Assembly (NCBI GenBank): GCA_963556195.1
Contig: OY744525.1
Coordinates: 56,237,946 to 56,301,945, forward strand
Length of the DNA stretch: 64,000 nucleotides
From: Sepiola atlantica
Lineage: Eukaryota; Mollusca; Cephalopoda; Sepiida; Sepiolidae
Reading direction: 5' to 3'
In this document: one piece after another, positions 21,408 through 33,186 of the stretch
Layout of the letters: every line of letters starts with the position of its first letter
How positions within the stretch are numbered: position 1 is the first letter of the stretch
Notes under the pieces: model-generated
Databases searched by the model: none
Told to the model about the DNA's origin: nothing
Seen by the model: only the letters and a program-made list of their open reading frames with translations
Made by a program: the position numbers and the translations under genes

Positions 21408-24400
21408 ATGTCTCTAAACCTGGCTACGTGGAACGTGAGGGGCATGAGATCCCGAAGCAGAGCTGCTCGCGTGCTGAGGGATCTGGTGGCCCTTAAGGTA
21501 GATTTAGCTGCGCTACAGGAGACACACTTCGATTCCAGTGGGGATTGTCATGTACTGGCTGGCGAATTTGAGGTCTTCTCAGCATATGGCAATATCCACA
21601 GTCGTGGCGTCTCAGTGCTAGTGAGTCGCGCCCTGTCTGCGACGGTTAGCGTTGTGCACGCTGGTGCAGAAGGTAGGTTGCTCGTGCTCGATGTTGCCGT
21701 TGACAACAGCAAGTTCCGGATCATTGCGGTTTATGCGCCCAACACCCCCGGGGAGAGGGTTTCCTTTTTTCGACGGTTGGAGGGGTTCCTCAAGGGTTCG
21801 GAACGGGTAGTATTAATGGGGGATTGGAATGCCATCCTTGACCCCAAGATAGACAGGGTCGGGGGGAGTAGCGGGTCGGGCGGGTGTGAAAACAGCCTGT
21901 CTGACTTGATGGCTTCGTGCGATCTTGTCGACAGACTTCGTGTCGATCACCCGGGGCAGGAGATGTGGACGTGGTCTAGTGGCACATCCTTTGCAAGTAT
22001 CTACTTGGATCGGATGCTAGTTAGAAGAGGCGACGTAGATTTTCTATCTTGTCCCACGTCCAAGTGGTTAGGTCATTCGGATCATAAATTAGTTATGGCC
22101 AGTTTGAATTTAAGCGCTAAGCCTAGATTAGATGGATACTGGAAGTTGAATACCTCCTTACTGGAGATACAAGACTTCCGGGATAAGGTAATCCTGCTTT
22201 ACCAACGGTCTCTAGTGGGGGCGGTAATCGGGAGCAGGTACTGGGTTAAGGTTAAGACTAAGGTTAGACGCTTTGCTGTCAAGTATGTCCAACGCCTCGC
22301 CCGAGATAAGGCAGCGGCAGAAAAGCGTTTAGAGAATAAGCTGACCCGGGCGGTGGCTGGGGGGGACTCCCTAACTGCAGCACTAACTAAGGGGGACCTC
22401 AACCGTTTGGCTAGCGAGCGGTACGAAGGTCAGGTAGTTAGAGCTAGGTTAAAGAGAGTCTCGAACGAAGCTGTGAACATTGACGCTGTTGAGCCTAAGG
22501 CTGCCTTACGTCGTGGTTCGGATAACTATATTCGGAAAGTCAAAAACCTGGAAGGAGATACTCTCGCGTCGTCTCGTGAGATCTGCGAGGGATTCCGGGA
22601 GCATTTGGAGGAGCGCTTCACCCGACTGCCCACACTCCGCGTTGAGGAGTTTGACAGCTATTTAGCCGATTCGCCCCGCCTGGAGGCGGCCCGAGCGGCT
22701 GGCTGTGATGGCATGGTTACGGAGCGCGAGATCATTACTGCGTTGAAGCAGGTCGGCCGGAACAAATCTCCGGGACTCGATGGTCTGCCCTACGAATTCT
22801 ACTTGAGGCTGTCGCCCATGTTGGTCCCTCTTCTGAAGGATGTGTTCAACCATTGGTTTGCCCAGGGATCCATCCCTGGACAGGTTACCAAGGGTGTGAT
22901 CACATTACTGAAGAAACAGGATCGGCATGGTGGGGAGGATTTTGATGACTATAGGCCCATAACTCTGCTAAACACAGAGTTAAAGATTTTGGCAAGAGTT
23001 CTTGCGAACCGCCTGCAGACCGTTGTCGCCGACTTGGTCGAACCAGATCAGAACTTTGCTGTGAAGGGGAGATCGATTCAAAACGGCCTGCATCTGATTC
23101 GCACGATCATAGAGGGTGTAGTCCAAGGCTTTCGATAGGGTCGACCATCGTTTTCTAGAATCTGTTCTGGAGGCCGCCGGTTTTAATCCGGACTTCCGCA
23201 AGTGGATCTCCATCCTGTATCGTCTGCCGACGGCGGCGGTGCAAGTCAATGGTTAGCTTTCGGAGTCTTTTGCTGTCTCTCGGTCGGTGCGTCAGGGGTG
23301 TCCGCTGTCGCCCCTGCTTTATGTCCTGGCGTTGGAGCCTTTCCTCCGCAAATTAAGGGACGACGCTACGAGACCAGTCCTGCGCGAGATCGCTATACCT
23401 GGAGGAAGGCGTGCCAGGGTTTCCGCGTTTGCCGATGATGTCACCGTGTTCGTGTCGAGCCGCACTGACGTAAGAACGGTGGTTAAGGCACTCGCTCGGT
23501 ATGAAGAAGTTACAGGGGCCATAATCAATCGCAGCAAGTCCACCGGCCTGCGGTGGGTGGCTGGAGCGGCGAAGCCGCACTACCAGGTATTTTCAGCTGG
23601 TCGGATGGCCCGGTCCGGATACTTGGCATCTGGTTCGGACCGGGCCTCCAGCTGGAAAAGAATTGGTCGGAGGTACAGTCAAAGGTCGAATCGTCGGTCG
23701 CAATTTGGATTCGAAGGAAACTTTCCTTAAAGGGTAGAGCCGAGGCGTGCGCCACTTACGTCTTCCCCCTCATCCTTTACCGACTGGCTGTACTACCCCT
23801 GCCTGCGGATCGCCTTTTGGTTTTCACCCGCCTGCTCTTCTCGCTTCTTTGGAAGAGAGGGAAGCCATATGTCCGCAGACAGGTCTGTACTCAACGTCCG
23901 AGAGAGGGGGGCCTGGGAATGCCGGATCTGGCAAGTCATAGACATGCCGAAAGATTGGCTTTTCTGGGTCGCTCTTTGACAGATGATCTTCCTTGGGTCC
24001 CTGCGGTCTGGAAAGCCTTCCGCGGCCTCATACCCGCCCCCGAGGTCGAAGCCCGTCGTAGACCGAGGGAAGAACCGAAGTTCCTCACCGAATGCCGAGC
24101 CGCGCTTAAGGCGTTGCCGGGGCCTAGGGCTCTTACACAGCCAAGGAAAAGACTATATCGGGAGTTAGTGGAGAGGTCCGCTTCGGATCCGCTTGGGGAG
24201 CGGCCGGGATGGTCGGAGGAGGAGATCCGCTCTCAGTGGAGTTGGGCGCCAGGCCAGAGTCACCTCAACAACTCTGAGTACTCTCTGACCTGGCGACTGG
24301 TCCGGAACGCGCTACCCCTATACGACAAGCTCACCAGAGATGGAGTGAGGACGGACCCTTACTGCCAGCGCTGCGATGACCGCGAAAGAGAAACAGCCGA

Positions 24401-24794
24401 GCACGCCTTTTTCGCTTGCAGCAAACTTCGGCTACTCTGGGAGTATGTCGGGGAGGTAACGGCTCGCATCGATGCCGAGCATCCAATGCCCCTGAATGAA
24501 GCATTGGTTGTCCACAACGTAGCCCCGCCGTGGCCTAGGGAGAAAAGAATGGTTTTTCTAACCATCCTAGCCGTAGCAAGAATGGTGACGTGGGTTACAC
24601 GTCTTGACGAGGTCCATGGGGTTGAGTCTGTTTCCGATAGTGATCTGATCGTCTACTTCAAGCACCAGCTCAGAGTGAAGATCAGATGCGATTGGAGGAG
24701 ACTACACCGCACGGAGTTCGATAGGAGGTGGGTGCACGACACTAGCTTGTGCATCCGTCGAGGCGCCAGGTATGAACACATGTTCCCTGCTTAG
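21408..24794 (+). pseudogene. LINE-1 ORF2: APE endonuclease plus reverse transcriptase
   Basis: ATG 21408 opens an APE endonuclease with all expected motifs: ATWNVRGM, LQETHF (E38), GDWNAILDP, YLDRML and GHSDHK. Reverse transcriptase starts with NKSPGLDGLPYEFY, YRPITLLNTELKILARVLANRL and VKGRSIQ. At about 23119-23124 a short deletion removes the Leu-Asp that should precede SKAFDRVDH, so the first catalytic Asp of motif A is missing and the frame changes. TAG 23254-23256 follows. RQGCPLSPLLY and the active-site FADD (23428-23439) survive. Another frame change near 23550 leads into the thumb and C-terminal region (23553-24794) with CQRCDDRERETAEHAFFAC, a zinc-binding motif. Inactive because of three lesions. 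Confidence 0.88.
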
Positions 24795-25143
24795 GCATGG
24801 CACACGCGGTCCTGGGTTCTACGGAACCCACCCCTCAAGCTTATTTTAACAAAGACCCTTAGCTAGTAGAGTGAATGCGTTCTGACCCTGTTTTTTGTTT
24901 TTTGGTACTAGAGAGCCTCCAAAGATGCCCACTCCCCCACACTTTGTTTTAGCCCAGGTCACCGTACATCTTGGAGGACACCACCACCCGTTCCCACATC
25001 CCATCCAGGTGCACTTTATTTTTTACCCCCCTTTCTTAATTCCCACTCCCAATTTAAGACTGACCTACTTGTTTTCGGAACACCCGGAAAACAGTGAGCA
25101 GTCTACCACTTAGCAGAGGGTTGGGAGGGCACTACTAACCTTT
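24795..25143 (+). other. LINE-1 3' UTR, part before BEL-1
   Basis: GC-balanced non-coding sequence after the ORF2 stop. It contains CCTGGGTTCTACGGAACCCA near 24812, with an inverted repeat GGGTTC/GAACCC, and ends ACTACTAACCTTT at 25143. CTTT 25140-25143 is the BEL-1 target duplication. The UTR continues at 32870. Confidence 0.75.
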
Positions 25144-25653
25144 TGTTGGAAATTGTGCATGGTGGGGGCGAATCTTATTGGTTGAGTTGGGTTTTCATGT
25201 TTGCTTTTTTCAGCCCTGATTGGTTGCCCTCGCCGGGGCTCTGGCTATCTACCCCGCAGCGAAATCTAAAACCGGAAGCTGCCTCTTCGGCAAAACCCCT
25301 GGAGGGGAGAACATGTGCATTTTTTTGACTGTCTAACAAAAAGACAGCCTCGAACACTTTGGAGAAATTCCTCCTTTTACGTTTTTTAAAAACGATAACT
25401 TTTAGACCTGAATAGTCTACCCTAACAGATTCTATAAGTAAATGGTTTCTGTTTTATTTCACAGGCTTCTCATAAGAGAAGCCTTTTTAAACTAATAACA
25501 GACTCTTCCAGAGTCGCGAGAAGTCGGCATATTTTTCGCAATTCCCCCTGACTGAGAAGACTGAAATTCATCTCAAGGTAGGTTTGCCTTTTCCATCGCT
25601 TTTTTCTTGCACTCTGCTGAGTTCTAAATTGTGTGAGGATTAAATTCCTCACA
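25144..25653 (+). repeat. BEL-1 5' LTR
   Basis: Starts TGTTGGAAATTG and ends AAATTCCTCACA. It holds three small stem-loops: CTGTCT/AGACAG near 25330, AGGCTTCTC/GAGAAGCCT with an ATAA loop and following T run (25463-25488), and GTGAGGA/TCCTCAC at the 3' edge. Confidence 0.93.
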
Positions 25654-26650
25654 TAGTTTATTTTGCGAAAAATCCTAGTTTTATACCTTTCTCGTTTATT
25701 TGGAAAAAGGGTCTATTGCTAGTATTTAACTCGTGCCTTATATTAATTTCGTAGGCCGTTTGAAATTATCATGACGTTGGAGTTATATACATAACATAAA
25801 TTGTTTAGCGCTTAATACTGCTACTAAATGTATCATAACTAAATTAACGTTTTACATTATCGTGGTTTACATTGACGTTTTAAGTTAACGTGTTGAAAAA
25901 AAAAATATATATATTAGAAGGGAATAAAATAAATCCCTTATTATAAAATTGGCTTGAGAGCCATGGCTATTCGACAGTTTAAAGGCTTCCGGCTCCCTTT
26001 GAGGATTTAAAATTACGAGGCTATTAATTTTTTTTGTTTTTTTTCTTCAAATGAGATACGTCAGTACTATAAAATAAAATAAATAATAATTCTGACAAAT
26101 TTAATCGTAAAATTTATCTCATTGACTATTTTTCTTAATAAATTTAAGACAATGGATATCCACGTGGTTTTGGGATGGAGCTTATTTTCAATTAGGCTTC
26201 ACGGCAGAAAACCTTACCATATTTCGTTAAGGGCACGCATTGTTCCTTGGTAAAACGAATACAATTAATTAATAAAAATAAATAAATTCTTTTTAGCGGT
26301 CTTTGAAGCGATTAATCTCAAAGGGCTTTAATTTAAACTACCGCTTATTATTCTCATGTTATTATTCTCGTTTACACATCGTATGTAAACGATGTTTTAA
26401 GGAAAAAATTATTTAAAAATAAATAAATAAAATAATTTGTTTTGGCTGTCCTTCAGGAGTTTTAATTCGAATACAACTATTGTTTTTCGTCTTTAATGTC
26501 GCACGTAAGCGATATTTAAAAAAAAAAAAAAAAAAAAAATTTATTTAGCTGTCTTGAAGTGATTAATTTCAGAAACTTTTTGTATTCTCCCCTTTTTTAC
26601 GGTTAACTATATCCGTTCCTTGCGACTCCTTAGTTTTTAGTGTTCGCAAT
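25654..26650 (+). other. BEL-1 leader
   Basis: About 1 kb of AT-rich non-coding sequence. Related phrases recur, for example GTCTTTGAAGCGATTAATCTC (26300), CTGTCCTTCAGGAG (26445) and CTGTCTTGAAGTGATTAATTTC (26550), and CATCGTATGTAAACGATGTTTTAA (26378) with GTCGCACGTAAGCGATATTTAA (26498). The leader therefore seems built of degenerate repeats about 150 bp long. A convincing primer-binding site was not identified. Confidence 0.6.
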
Positions 26651-29599
26651 ATGAGCGCCGGTAAGGATCTATTGGCTAGGGTTGAAGCTAAGAAGTGTCG
26701 GATATTGAACACGGTGGAATGGTTGAAAGAGAAAGCCTCTCCGTCTTCAAGTCAGTCGAGAGCGGCAGACGTGGAGAGATGGATTTCGGAACTTGACGAA
26801 ATTATCGACCAACTGGTTCTGAAGTCCCCTCACGAGGAGAGAAGAAAGATTTGCCTTGAGGCAGAGCAGTTTTCTGCTGAAATAAGAGAGGAGCTACTTC
26901 GGTTGAGGGGTAGTCATGAGGTTAAAAAACCCTCCACTCATCTGCCTTTACGGATGGACTTGGAATGCCCCAGCTTTAGTGGAGCACCTTCGGACGATAA
27001 GTTCGAATTTAGAACTTTTTTACGGAGGTTTGATTTCTGCACCTCCAACGTGGGGGAAGCGGACAAACTGCTTCTACTAAAGTCCAAATTGAGGGGGAAG
27101 GCTTATGATTTGATAGCCAGTTTTGACGTCACTTCCAGCAATTATGTTGTGGCCTTGAATTGTTTGCGGGAAAAATATTTAAACCCGTCTCTCATCAAGG
27201 ACCGTATATTGGAGGAGATAATGCCTCCGACGGTACCCATATCAAATTTAGAGGACCTCAGGACCTACGTTGAACAGGTCAAAATGGACTTGTCGGAATT
27301 AGATAGGTCCTTTGGAACTGACTTCTTCTCTGAGAGTTCCACTTCGGGCATTATCTTCGCCCATCTATTATTTCGTAAGTTCCCTGTTAGCGTCAGGAGG
27401 GAACTGATGTCCAGAACGAAGGAACGTTTTCCTACGTTCCTATCTATTATGACAAACTTCTTTGACATCATAGATTTTTTACAGGCAGCGCCTTTGAACG
27501 TGAAAAAGCGGGAATATTTTGCACCCAATACGCCACCTGCTTCTTCACTTGACATCAAACCCAACATGGCGACAAATTACCATGAAAGAATGGCCAAATC
27601 AAAAAGGGGTTCGAATGCCCCAAAACCTAATAATAATGGTTTCCCGCAAAAGTTTTGCAAATTATGCAAACTAGCAGACCATGCCGTAAAGGACTGCCCA
27701 AGGTATTCCTCTTACGATTCGAGGGTTTCACGAGCCAAAGAGCTTCAACTATGTATAAGATGTCTGGGGGGTCATGGGGAGCAGGGATGTCCTGGGAGGA
27801 ATGGATTCCCTTACCCCTGTACTACTTGCGGATTAAAGAATCACTTTTCTAGTATGTGCCCCCAAGCTTCTAAATCATTTGTCGGAAAGACTTGCACGGA
27901 TGGCGACAACTGTCTATTCCCGGTGATTAGAGTGTCCTTGAAGGCTAAGGGCGTCCCAGTGAGTTTTTATTGTATTTTGGACACTGGGAGCCAAAAATCT
28001 TTCTTTTCTCAATCTATTTTACAGGAACTGAGAACTAGGGAAGAATTAGTACCTAGGCCAGTTACTATGCCTGTAAACACTATTATTGGTGCGAGAACTA
28101 TGGACCTTCATGAGCTCGATGTCTCCATTAAATTAGATAACCAAAAACCTTTTCCGTTTGCTGCCCTGTTTTCGGACTGCCTTAACTTGAGATTTCAAGC
28201 AGAAAGGTTTGACGAGATCACTTCCAATATAGCGGAAGCTGGCTTTCGTCTCTGCCATGGATACAGGGATCTAAATGGGAAGGATCTCCATGGCCTTGTC
28301 GGATTGGATCTGATTCAGCACATAAAAAAATTCTGTGTGGTAGAATGCTTAAAAGGTACCGCATGGAAGATGTCCAATAGGATTATTCCCTTTGGAGATG
28401 GGCGTAATTTTTTGAAGCCCGAAAAAATTAAAACTCACAGGGAGTTGCCTCCCTTTGATCAAGTTTGTGCTTCCTTACCCGCTTGTTCTACTTATTTGGT
28501 GGATAGAGCAATGGACCCTATCAGGTCGTACTCGGACTCCTTGGGTCCTTTTTTTGAAGAATCTTCTGTGGAGCGCGGTATTGAACACTTCCTTTCACTG
28601 GATTCTGTTGGCATCGATGAGAAGGCTAAACTTTCTTCATACGATGAAACCAAAATAGAGGATTTCAAGAGAACAGTGGTGCTAAAGGATGGCAATTATT
28701 ATGTCGATCTACCATGGGACTACGATAAGTTGGCTCAGGTAGACTCCAATTATGTACCTTCTCTGAGAATTATGCAGAGAGTTGCTGTCTCCCTGGAGAG
28801 GCAGGGATTGTATGATAAATATCTACAAGTGTTCGATGACTACGAAACCTTGGGCATTGTTGAACCCTTCTCTGTTACTCCTGGGGAGTATACCAAATAT
28901 TGTTGGATTCCCCACAGACCCGTATTTAGAGAGGGCCTTGGAGTAACCACTAAAATCCGCCCCGTCTTCAATTGTTCCTTGAAAAGGAAAGGGGGGGTTT
29001 CTATTAACGATGCAGCTTATGCTGGTGTGAATTTAACAGCGCAGCTGCTCGACTTATTATTAGCTTTTAAGAAAAACAATTGCGTCCTCTTGGGAGATCT
29101 CCGAAAAGCCTTTTTGCAAATTCGCCTGCGCACTGAGCAGGACAAAAACAGATTTTGTTTTTTCCTTAAAATTAAGGAGAAATTGTGTACATATAGGTAC
29201 AATTCCATTATTTTCGGCTTCAATGCCAGCCCTTTCATCTTGAGTTACATTCTCAAGCTTCACGCTGAAAGATATAATCCTGATGAGTTTTCTTCTGTAA
29301 TGACTTCCAACTTTTATGTTGACAATTTGATCACCACTGGACGAAATTGTGAATCCCTCCTTGAAGTGTATAGTACTGTGCGCGAAAGATTAAAGGAGGC
29401 CGGATTCGATCTTCAGTCCTGTAATTCTAACTGCACTGAGTTGCAGAAACAAATGTTAGAGGATAACGCTATTGCTTCCCCTTTTCCTTCCTTTGAAAAA
29501 GTCCTGGGGTACCGTTATTCCCCTACCCTAGACACTGTCAGTTTGAGCCCTGTTGTGGTAGATACCACAGCCAACACAAAGCGTGGGATTCTTTCATAA
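26651..29599 (+). pseudogene. gag-pol: BEL-1 Gag, protease and reverse transcriptase
   Basis: ATG 26651 opens a 982-codon polyprotein segment. Gag shows the DUF1759-like pattern (LECPSFSGAPSDDKFEFRTF, KLLLLKSKLRGKAYDLI; about residues 100-165). Cys/His knuckles follow (CKLCKLADHAVKDC, CIRCLGGHGEQGC, CTTCGLKNHFSSMC; residues 337-417). The aspartic protease has LDTGSQ with D444. Reverse transcriptase contains LGDLRKAFLQI (catalytic D816) and FYVDN (889-892), where the second Asp of the usual YxDD is Asn. I recall YVDN as common in BEL/Pao. TAA 29597-29599 stops the frame in the conserved stretch between RT and RNase H, and the same frame then continues. The stop is the only damage seen in this part. 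Confidence 0.9.
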
Positions 29600-32061
29600 A
29601 TTTCTAGCCTTTATGATCCCTTGTCATTACTGCTTCCAGTTACTATACAAGGCAAAGTACTTGTTAGTCAACTATGGAAGGACAAACTTTCCTGGGATCA
29701 AAAAATCCCTGAGATTTTCACTGCCTCTTGGCAAGTCCTAGCCAAAGAATTGAACAGGCTAGGTGTTTTTGAGTTTCCCCGACGCGTGTTAGTGGATGAC
29801 TCCCCAGTGCAGCTTATATGTTTTTGTGATGCATCTAAGCTCGCTTACGGGTTTTCTCTCTATGTAAAACAAGGGTCACTATGTTCCCTGTTATTTGCCA
29901 AGGCGAAAGTGGCTCCTCTTAAAAAGAAGACCCTTCCTACCTTGGAACTTTTGGCCATTTATTTAGCCCTTAAGGTAGTGCCTAATGTACTGAAAGCATT
30001 GGGGGCTATCAATGTTGATTCCCTTTTTCTGGTATCGGATGCTCAAGTAGCCTTATCTTGGGTCTTGAATGGGAAAGGAACTAAAACCAACATTTTTGTA
30101 GAAAACCGTGTGAAGGACATAAAAAAAATGCTAGACGAATTTAATGAAAAGTTCCAGGTTCTCCCTCGGTTCAAATACGTTCCTTCATCCGAAAACCCGG
30201 CGGACTTATTAACTAGGGGGATTACTTCCTCTAAGCTCGAACAATTATTTGAATTCTGGGTACACGGCCCCAACTGGTTGAATCAACCGGTAATTGACTG
30301 GCCAGTGTCTCCTTTACCTTGCCTCAACGATGCAAACAAAAAGGTAATTTCTTGTATGTTCTCTGATGGTCCCAGTGCAGGTGAGAACTACTTCCCCATT
30401 TATATTAACAATTATTCGTCATTAACAAAAACAATTAATGTTCTGGAAAAGGTGTTGAGGTTCTGCGATAAGCTGAAGCGCCGAGACACTGACACCAATC
30501 ATAGAGCTAAGCTATTGCTCTTTTCTTATATGCAGAAGGAAGAATATCCTTTTGAGTTAGAATACTTGCGCCAGCCCTCTAATAAAGCTGTTCCTCCAAG
30601 AGTATCTGTGCTTGGCTTATTCCTGGATAAGGACGGTCTGATGCGAACGAAAGGTCGCATTCAGAATACTGACATTCACCCCTTTGATGTCAAATTCCCT
30701 ATACTTCTAGGGAAAAATCATCATTTGACCGAGTTGGTCATCAGGGAAGCACACTTAAATTGTTGCCATCTAGGAACCAACTCAACTCTTGCCAAGTTGA
30801 GATTATCAGGATTTTGGATCCCGCAGGGGAGACAATCGGTGAAGAAGATTCTTCGCAACTGCATTATTTGCAAAAAAAAATCAATTCGATGCCCTTCAAA
30901 ACTCTCTCGGGTTCTCAGCTTCCCAATCATCGGGCTAATTTTATTCATCCTTTTCAACAGGTGGGTGTTGATTTTACCGGTCATTTTTTTGTAAAACAGA
31001 ATGACGAAGACGTGAAAATGTACGTCTTATTATTCACCTGTATGAGCTTGCGTGCTGTGCATCTGGAGCTTTTGCCAGACATGAGAACCACTTCCTTCAT
31101 ATTGGCATTTGTCAGGTTCACCAACCAGTTCGGTGTTCCTACGCATGTCTACTCGGACAATGCGAAGACCTTTTTGGCGTCCGGTATCTTGTTATCTGAA
31201 GTGTTTGTCTCTGATGAATTCAAGGAGAACTTCAGATCAACTAGCGTTAACCATCTCACCATCCCTCTTTATTCAGCTTGGCATGGGGGTGCATGGGAGA
31301 GAATGATTAAGACATTCAAACAATGTTTGAAGAAGTTATTAGGCCGAAAGAAGGCCTGCTATTTCGAATTTTTGACAATTATTTCCGATGTGGAAAAGGC
31401 GATCAACGATCGACCACTCACCTATATAGAAGCTTCTGAAGGAAGCCTCGATATTTTAACACCCAATCATTTTTTACAAACTGGGTATAATCCTCGTTTG
31501 TTAATAAATAGTCATGGATCGGATGAGTTGTGTCCTGATCCCCCCAGTCGGGCGAAACTTCTGCAGTCTCTAAAATTGAGACATAAGTATGTTGAAAGGT
31601 TCAGGAAGATGTGGCAGAACGACTATTTGTTGTCCCTGCGAGAGGTTGATGCCAATATGGGGACCGATAAACCTCTGAAGGTGTCAGTGGGAGAAATCGT
31701 TCTGATTAGGGCTCCAAATAAATCCAGACCCTTTTGGAGTATTGGCAAGGTGCTCAGACTCATCAATGGAACCGATGGTAGAGTTCGTTCTGCCTGTGTG
31801 CTGAGAGACGGTTGCGAACAGATTCACTCCTTAAAACACCTGTTTCCCCTAGAAATAAAGGCCGCTTCGGTGCCATCTTCTAATGAATTCATAGAGGAGG
31901 GGGGCCCTTTCTTCTGTCCGGCCTGTTCCGTCGCAAATGATGGATCAGATCCTATGGTGTGCTGTGATGTCTGTGACGGTTGGTATCACTTCGACTGTGT
32001 TGGGGTGAGCCAACAGGATACTTTAGGGGAATGGAGTTGTCCAAATTGTTCGGAGAACTAA
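29600..32061 (+). pseudogene. pol: BEL-1 RNase H, integrase and PHD finger
   Basis: Continuation of the polyprotein. RNase H shows CFCDASKLAYGFSLY, LPTLELLAIYLAL and LVSDAQVALSW (29815-30060). Integrase starts with a zinc motif (EAHLNCCHLGTNS, CIICKK). At the nine-A run 30872-30880 the reading moves back one base, and the rest reads from there to 32061. The catalytic triad is GVDFTGHF (GAT 30970), YSDNAKTF (GAC 31156) and WERMIKTFK (GAG 31297). After an SH3-like tail (VSVGEIVLIRAPN, IGKVLRL) the protein ends in a complete C4HC3 PHD finger (31915-32050): CPAC, CDVCDGWYHFDC, CPNC. PHD fingers commonly read histone tails, so it may steer integration. That role is inference. Confidence 0.9.
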
Positions 32062-32357
32062 AAATGTAACCTTCTCTTTCCTTAACTTTAGTAGTTGCCA
32101 TTAAACCTGCATAATCCATAATTCTTAAAAAAAAAAAAATTTAACTGGCAACCTAGAGAAAGCAAATTATTTACAAACTAACACGTTATGTACAGATAAG
32201 TTATAGTTACCTTAATTAAAAATGATAAGTCTATAACGATTAGTTAGGCCCTTGTAATTGAGTTTTAAATGTCCATTAAGTGACATACATAAATTATAAT
32301 TAGTATCAGAAAAAAGTAATAGATACCTATTCCTTTTTCTTTCTTCCCTTGGCAGTG
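32062..32357 (+). other. BEL-1 3' untranslated region
   Basis: AT-rich, no gene. An A run at 32127-32139 and a pyrimidine tract with AG just before the LTR (TTCTTCCCTTGGCAG) are notable. Confidence 0.65.
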
Positions 32358-32869
32358 TGTTGGAAATTGTGCATGGTGGGGGCGAATCTTATTGGTTGAG
32401 TTGGGTTTTCATGTTTGCTTTTTTCAGCCCTCTGATTGGTTGCCCTCGCCGGGGCTCTGGCTATCTACCCCGCAGCGAAATCTAAAACCGGAAGCTGCCT
32501 CTTCGGCAAAACCCCTGGAGGGGAGAACATGTGCATTTTTTTGACTGTCTAACAAAAAGACAGCCTCGAACACTTTGGAGAAATTCCTCCTTTTACGTTT
32601 TTTAAAAACGATAACTTTTAGACCTGAATAGTCTACCCTAACAGATTCTATAAGTAAATGGTTTCTGTTTTATTTCACAGGCTTCTCATAAGAGAAGCCT
32701 TTTTAAACTAATAACAGACTCTTCCAGAGTCGCGAGAAGTCGGCATATTTTTCGCAATTCCCCCTGACTGAGAAGACTGAAATTCATCTCAAGGTAGGTT
32801 TGCTTTTTCCATCGCCTTTTTCTTGCACTCTGCTGAGTTCTAAATTGTGTGAGGATTAAATTCCTCACA
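32358..32869 (+). repeat. BEL-1 3' LTR
   Basis: 512 bp copy of the 5' LTR. The bases directly before it (CTTTTTCTTTCTTCCCTTGGCAG) are pyrimidine-rich, so no ordinary purine tract is visible at the expected place. Confidence 0.93.
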
Positions 32870-33186
32870 CTTTTTCATATTTATTTCATTTTTAAAAATT
32901 GTAAATATTGTCCCACTCCCCCAAAATGAATTTTGAAAATAAAATATATATTTACACAAATTGGGGATCACCTAAGTAGGTCCAACCCACAGAGAGAATG
33001 AGGTATTTTGGTGAGAGAATCTAGCTAAGGGTAAAGTGCTCATAGACCAATTGTATGACCAACGAACCCCCCTCCCATAACGATTCGGGCCTTGTGCCTA
33101 AGGCAAACGGGAATATTTGCACGCATTGTTTTTTATTTTTCATATTAAATATTTGCTGTAACCGTTTCTTTTGTCTAAATAAAATT
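32870..33186 (+). other. LINE-1 3' UTR, part after BEL-1
   Basis: Starts with the second CTTT duplication of BEL-1 and ends TTTTGTCTAAATAAAATT at the GCGCTAT duplication. The final AATAAA-like end substitutes for a long poly(A) tail. No gene. Confidence 0.75.

Larger units (their letters stand above)
25144..32869 (+). mobile_element. BEL-1: nearly intact BEL/Pao retrotransposon with PHD finger
   Basis: Two LTRs of 510 and 512 bp that differ by about two substitutions and one 2-base indel, flanked by the 4-bp duplication CTTT (25140-25143 and 32870-32873). Domain order Gag, protease, reverse transcriptase, RNase H, integrase, PHD on one coding line, with only one stop (29597) and one frameshift (30872-30880). 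Near-identical LTRs make this the youngest retroelement of the nest. Confidence 0.93.
18403..33186 (+). mobile_element. LINE-1: full-length L1/Tx1-like non-LTR retrotransposon, carrying BEL-1
   Basis: Flanked by the 7-bp duplication GCGCTAT (18396-18402 and 33187-33193), which also restores the integrase reading when one copy is counted once. Without BEL-1 and its 4-bp duplication the LINE is about 7.05 kb: 5' UTR, ORF1, ORF2 and a 3' UTR ending TAAATAAAATT. It shows APE endonuclease and reverse transcriptase but no LTRs. The assignment to the L1/Tx1 side rests on ORF order and motif style only. Confidence 0.9.

Noticed and set aside
25470..32868. Identical 60-codon - strand frames at 25470 and 32686 as a duplicated gene
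   Set aside because: They are the same part of the two BEL-1 LTRs, not genes.
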